Source: Trichlorobacter ammonificans
Lineage (GTDB): Bacteria > Desulfobacterota > Desulfuromonadia > Geobacterales > Pseudopelobacteraceae
Assembly: GCF_933509905.1 (NCBI RefSeq)
Contig: NZ_OW150024.1
Coordinates: forward strand, 186,001-250,000
Length of the DNA: 64,000 nt
Reading direction: 5' to 3'
The notes under the pieces are model-generated. The model made no database searches. It had not been told where the DNA came from and saw nothing but the letters and a program-made list of their open reading frames with translations. The position numbers were made by a program, and so were the translations under genes. How positions within the stretch are numbered: position 1 is the first letter of the stretch; each line of letters starts with the position of its first letter. Positions 60,772-64,000 of this stretch are shown in pieces.

Positions 60772-61902
60772 ATGACCAAGCTTGATACGGCGTTCAGTTC
60801 TCTGTTTACCGTGAATATGGGGTATCGGCCGGGAGAGCGGATTCTGGTGTTCAGTGATCTGATCCGTGATGATGAGGGCATTGCCGAGGCTGACCGCGAT
60901 CGACGCAGTCGTTTGCACGCCACGGCGCGGGAGCTGGCCGCCTTTGCCGCCACCGCCTTCGGCAGCGGCGAATTCGTTGATTTTTCGGCCACCGGTGCCT
61001 CCGGTGTGGAGCCTCCGGTGGTGCTCTGGCGGGCCCTGTTCGGCAGCGGGCTCGTTGACCGCCTGGAGGCCGCCGGTCTGCTGGCCCCGCTGCTTGCCAA
61101 AAGCATCGGTCCGGATGGGCTGGCCGCGGCCCGGGAACTGGTGGCGGACGCCAGCAATGAGGTGGCCGACATTGTCATCGCGCTGTCCAATAACTCCACC
61201 AGCCACACCAACTTCCGCAAGCTGGCCTGCCATGCCGGCGCCCGTTTCGCTTCCCTGCCCCACTTCGACCCCGAGATGTTCGCTACCTCCATGGCCGTGG
61301 ACTGGCATGCCCTGGCCGAGCGTACCGCCCGGCTGGTGACCGCCGTGAACCGTGCCGAGTGGGTGACGGTTGAGTGCCCCAACGGCACGGCCATGCATAT
61401 CTGCAAAAAGGGCCGCCACGCCGAGGGGGACGACGGCCTGCTCACGGTTGACGGCGCCTTCGGCAACCTGCCGGCCGGCGAGGCGTACCTGGCACCGCTG
61501 GAAGGGGAAAGCCACGGTGTCATGGTGATCGAGTGGGGCCCTACCGCCAAGCTGGCCAGCCCGCTTACCCTCACCATCGCCGAGGGAAGGGTGGTGCGGA
61601 TCGACGGTGACGATCCGCTCCGGCAGCGTCTGGAGGCAAAGTTTGCCGAGCATCCCAACTGCCGCAACCTGGCCGAGCTGGGGATCGGCACCAACGACAA
61701 GGCCAGCCGTCCCGACAACGTGCTGGAGGCGGAAAAGATCCTGGGCACCATCCACCTGGCCCTGGGGGACAACACCGGCTTCGGCGGGACGGTGGCGGCG
61801 CCGTTTCACGAGGATTACGTGTTCTATCAGCCCACCGTGACCCTGCAGATGGCGGACGGCACGGAGGAAGTGATTCTCGATAACGGCCGACTGCAGGTGT
61901 AA
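60772..61902 (+). CDS. M29-like metallo-aminopeptidase (AmpS/aminopeptidase T family)
   Basis: A 376-residue enzyme. Family motifs: ECPNGTAMHICKKGR, PAGEAYLAPLEGESHG (about 245-260), GIGTNDKASRPDNVLEAEK and, near the end, LALGDNTGFGGTVAAPFHED, which hold the metal ligands of the dimeric M29 aminopeptidases. The ATG at 60772 has GGGAGG upstream. Divergent from sfrB; a promoter region of about 230 bases lies between. Physiological substrate unknown. Confidence 0.82.
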   Translation: MTKLDTAFSSLFTVNMGYRPGERILVFSDLIRDDEGIAEADRDRRSRLHATARELAAFAATAFGSGEFVDFSATGASGVEPPVVLWRALFGSGLVDRLEAAGLLAPLLAKSIGPDGLAAARELVADASNEVADIVIALSNNSTSHTNFRKLACHAGARFASLPHFDPEMFATSMAVDWHALAERTARLVTAVNRAEWVTVECPNGTAMHICKKGRHAEGDDGLLTVDGAFGNLPAGEAYLAPLEGESHGVMVIEWGPTAKLASPLTLTIAEGRVVRIDGDDPLRQRLEAKFAEHPNCRNLAELGIGTNDKASRPDNVLEAEKILGTIHLALGDNTGFGGTVAAPFHEDYVFYQPTVTLQMADGTEEVILDNGRLQV

Positions 61903-62028
61903 TACCAGTTCCATAGCAAAGCGTCTTCTTCGTTGGCTCGTCATCGGCTCCTCAACGTGACTTACGTGTACGCCTTCGTGGCCGATCTCCTCGCCGCCTT
62001 GAATCCATCTTTGATCCGGAACTGGTAT
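61902..62028. repeat. Intergenic repeat with 11-bp perfect inverted ends (copy 3)
   Basis: ATACCAGTTCC (61902-61912) and GGAACTGGTAT (62018-62028) frame 105 bp. The inside includes GCAAAGCGTCTTC, CGTTGGCTCGTCATCGGCTC, CTCAACGTG, GTACGCC and CTCCTCGCCGCC, which parallel the copy at 55.0 kb. It is non-coding. Confidence 0.6.
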
Positions 62029-62098
62029 AACCCGCTCTCATCAGGACAGTTCCGTTGCAGGTGCAGTTCATTCTACAGACCCCGAGGAGGTCGCCACC

Positions 62099-63745
62099 GT
62101 GTCCGACCAGGCCATGTTCCATCTGCCATCCGCCTATGACTACCCGCTCCTGATCAAGAACCTGCTCTTCTGTCCCGTGGTGGACAACCCCAAACAGGAG
62201 ATCGTCTACCGCGATGTTTTCCGCTACACCTACGGCGAGTTGCGGCAGCGGGTGCAGCGGCTGGCCAACGTGCTGACCGATCTGGGGGTCAAGCCGGGGG
62301 ATACGGTTGCCGTGATGGACTGGGACTCCCACCGCTACCTGGAATGCTTCTTTGCCGTGCCGATGATCGGCGCCGTGCTGCACACCATCAATGTCCGGCT
62401 ATCGCCGGAACAGATTCTCTACACCATCGACCACGCCGAAGACGACGTGCTGCTGGTGAACAGCGAATTTCTGCCGATCCTGGAGCAGATCCGGGGACGG
62501 ATCGACACGGTCAGAAGTTACGTGCTGCTGAACGACGAACCGGCCCCGCCGCAGAGCAGTATCCCCTTTGCCGGCGAATATGAAACCCTGCTGGCCGCTG
62601 CCCGGCCGGAGTTCGAGTTCCCCGATTTCGACGAGCGGAGCCGCGCCACCACCTTCTACACCACCGGCACCACCGGCATGCCCAAGGGGGTCTACTTCAG
62701 TCACCGGCAACTGGTGTTGCACACCCTGGGGGTCATGGGGGTGCTGGGGTCCGCCCTGGAGCATGGCCGCTTCCATTGCCGGGACGTCTACATGCCGATC
62801 ACCCCCATGTTTCACGTCCATGCCTGGGGGGTTCCCTACATCGCCACCATGCTGGGGGTCAAGCAGGTCTACCCCGGTCGCTATGTTCCCGATCTGCTGC
62901 TGGAGCTGGTGGAGCGGGAAAAGGTCACCTTCTCCCACTGTGTTCCCACCATCCTGCATATGCTGCTCAAGCACCCCCACAGCCAGCGGCTGGACCTGTC
63001 CGGCTGGAAGCTGATCATCGGCGGCGCCGCCATGTCCCGGGCCCTCTGCATTGAGGCGCTGGCCCGGGGTATCGATGTGTTTACCGGCTACGGCATGTCG
63101 GAAACCTGTCCGATCCTGACCATCTCGCACCTGACCCCGGAGATGCTGGAACTCTCGCCGGATGAGCAGGCGCTGATCCGCTGCAAGACCGGCCGCTCCC
63201 TGCCGCTGGTGGACCTGCGGGTCGTGGATGGCTGCCTGCGGGAGCAACCCCGTGACAACGTCACCGCCGGCGAGATCGTGGTGCGGGCCCCCTGGCTGAC
63301 CCAGGGGTACCTCAAGGACACCAAGGCATCGGAGCGGCTCTGGGAAGGGGGCTGGCTGCATACCGGCGACGTGGCGGTGCGGGATGAGCTGGGCTACCTG
63401 CGGATCACCGACCGCAGCAAGGATGTCATCAAGGTGGCCGGCGAATGGGTCTCCTCCCTGGAGCTGGAAGATATCATCGCCCATCAGCCCGGTGTGGCCG
63501 AGGTGGCGGTCATCGGTATCCCCGACGAAAAATGGGGGGAGCGCCCCCTTGTCCTGGTGGTGCCCCGTCCCGACAGCGGGTTGACGGAAAAGGATGTCGC
63601 CCATCATGTCCGGGAGTACGCCGACCGCGGGCTGGTTAACAAGCAGGTGCTGCTGCTCAGGGTCCGCTTTGTGGAGACCATCGACAAGACCAGTGTCGGC
63701 AAGGTCAGCAAGGTAACCCTGCGGGAAAAGTACGCCGTGCGGTAA
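62099..63745 (+). CDS. Fatty acyl-CoA synthetase (AMP-dependent ligase)
   Basis: A 548-residue adenylate-forming enzyme. The P-loop-like motif TTFYTTGTTGMPKGVYFS (about 182-199), FTGYGMSETCP, LHTGDVAVRDELGYLRITDR and the C-terminal DKTSVGKVSKVTLR with the catalytic Lys are all present. It activates a carboxylic acid to its CoA thioester via acyl-AMP. Medium- or long-chain fatty acids are likely. GTG 62099 has GAGGAGG eight bases upstream. Monocistronic, ended by the terminator at 63772. Confidence 0.9.
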   Translation: MSDQAMFHLPSAYDYPLLIKNLLFCPVVDNPKQEIVYRDVFRYTYGELRQRVQRLANVLTDLGVKPGDTVAVMDWDSHRYLECFFAVPMIGAVLHTINVRLSPEQILYTIDHAEDDVLLVNSEFLPILEQIRGRIDTVRSYVLLNDEPAPPQSSIPFAGEYETLLAAARPEFEFPDFDERSRATTFYTTGTTGMPKGVYFSHRQLVLHTLGVMGVLGSALEHGRFHCRDVYMPITPMFHVHAWGVPYIATMLGVKQVYPGRYVPDLLLELVEREKVTFSHCVPTILHMLLKHPHSQRLDLSGWKLIIGGAAMSRALCIEALARGIDVFTGYGMSETCPILTISHLTPEMLELSPDEQALIRCKTGRSLPLVDLRVVDGCLREQPRDNVTAGEIVVRAPWLTQGYLKDTKASERLWEGGWLHTGDVAVRDELGYLRITDRSKDVIKVAGEWVSSLELEDIIAHQPGVAEVAVIGIPDEKWGERPLVLVVPRPDSGLTEKDVAHHVREYADRGLVNKQVLLLRVRFVETIDKTSVGKVSKVTLREKYAVR

Positions 63746-63771
63746 GTGCCGGCGGTTGTGCAGCCATCCGG

Positions 63772-63804
63772 TCCGGCATGGGATACTCCCGTGCCGGATT
63801 TTTT
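63772..63804 (+). terminator. Intrinsic terminator after the acyl-CoA synthetase
   Basis: TCCGGCATGGG (63772-63782) pairs with CCCGTGCCGGA (63788-63798), followed by six T residues. Confidence 0.9.
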
Positions 63805-63847
63805 ATGCGCCAGAATCCGCTTGCCATGGCCGGTGGCGGGATGATAT

Positions 63848-63863
63848 ATCAAGAAAAATTGAT
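63848..63863. promoter_or_regulatory. Possible ArsR-type operator
   Basis: ATCAA-N6-TTGAT (63848-63863) is a short inverted repeat in an AT-rich stretch 27 bases before the ArsR-like start, suggesting autoregulation. Confidence 0.4.
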
Positions 63864-63889
63864 TTATTTATTTCGGAAAAGTTGATGCG

Positions 63890-64000
63890 ATGACCCTTGA
63901 TACCTTCAAAGCCCTGGCCGATCCCTGCCGTCTGCGTCTGGTGGCGATCCTGCTGCATGGTGAATTCACCGTGCAGGAGCTGACCCGCATCCTGGGGATG
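63890..64000 (+). CDS. ArsR-family transcriptional regulator (partial, 3' end outside window)
   Basis: The first 37 residues (MTLDTFKALADPCRLRLVAI, EFTVQELTRILGM) show the winged-helix N-terminus of the ArsR/SmtB family. Metal-binding Cys residues cannot be judged from so little. In related bacteria a similar regulator may carry a methyltransferase domain, but that part would lie outside the window. Confidence 0.8.
   Translation, partial: MTLDTFKALADPCRLRLVAILLHGEFTVQELTRILGM

Overview
The window looks like the chromosome of a Geobacteraceae bacterium (Geobacter/Trichlorobacter type, Desulfuromonadota). The evidence is high GC, an sfrB-sfrA pair (the soluble Fe(III)/NADPH oxidoreductase described in Geobacter), a long sigma-54-linked flagellar cluster, cobalt and cobalamin control, and a selenocysteine tRNA. 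This assignment is inference from gene content; no 16S rRNA gene is present.

Region by region. 1-5 kb: the end of a two-component locus (receiver plus NtrB-like kinase), a BamA/TamA-like outer-membrane lipoprotein, and an ABC exporter half-unit. 5.1-6.2 kb: mobB, tRNA-Sec and a small unknown protein. 6.2-10.2 kb: a cobalamin riboswitch with its terminator, apparently followed by a second, divergent cobalamin riboswitch, then an outer-membrane beta-barrel gene and cbiMNQO for cobalt uptake. 10.2-14.8 kb: a MATE exporter, a small unknown protein, a NamZ-type muramidase and a CapA-like protein. 15.2-16.6 kb: serS and a tRNA-Ser(UGA). 16.8-19.2 kb: a P4-type integrase abutting the tRNA and 1.2 kb of decayed, repeat-rich DNA without a detectable attR.

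19.2-53 kb: chemotaxis-like genes (cheY, cheX, a CheC-like/pseudo-receiver fusion, a TPR protein), then a nearly complete flagellar cluster on the + strand: flgBC-fliEFGHIJ-motE-like-fliK-flgD-(TIGR02530)-flgE, fliLMNOPQR-flhB, and flhA-flhF-flhG-fliA-flgFGAHI-flgJ-flgN-flgKL. The first and third blocks each have a sigma-54 promoter preceded, 75-115 bp upstream, by a similar tandem GTCA..GAC motif, probably the binding sites of an RpoN-dependent activator. fliE carries a one-base frameshift, flhB appears to start at CTG, and no flgM or flagellin gene lies here.

53-64 kb: a strong bidirectional terminator, leuCD-type isomerase genes, larB, sfrA and sfrB, an M29-like aminopeptidase, an acyl-CoA synthetase and the start of an ArsR-family regulator. 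A family of about 100-130 bp intergenic repeats occurs three times (13.5, 55.0 and 61.9 kb).

Coordinates were read by eye from the sequence. Family names rest on recognisable motifs and gene order, not on searches.
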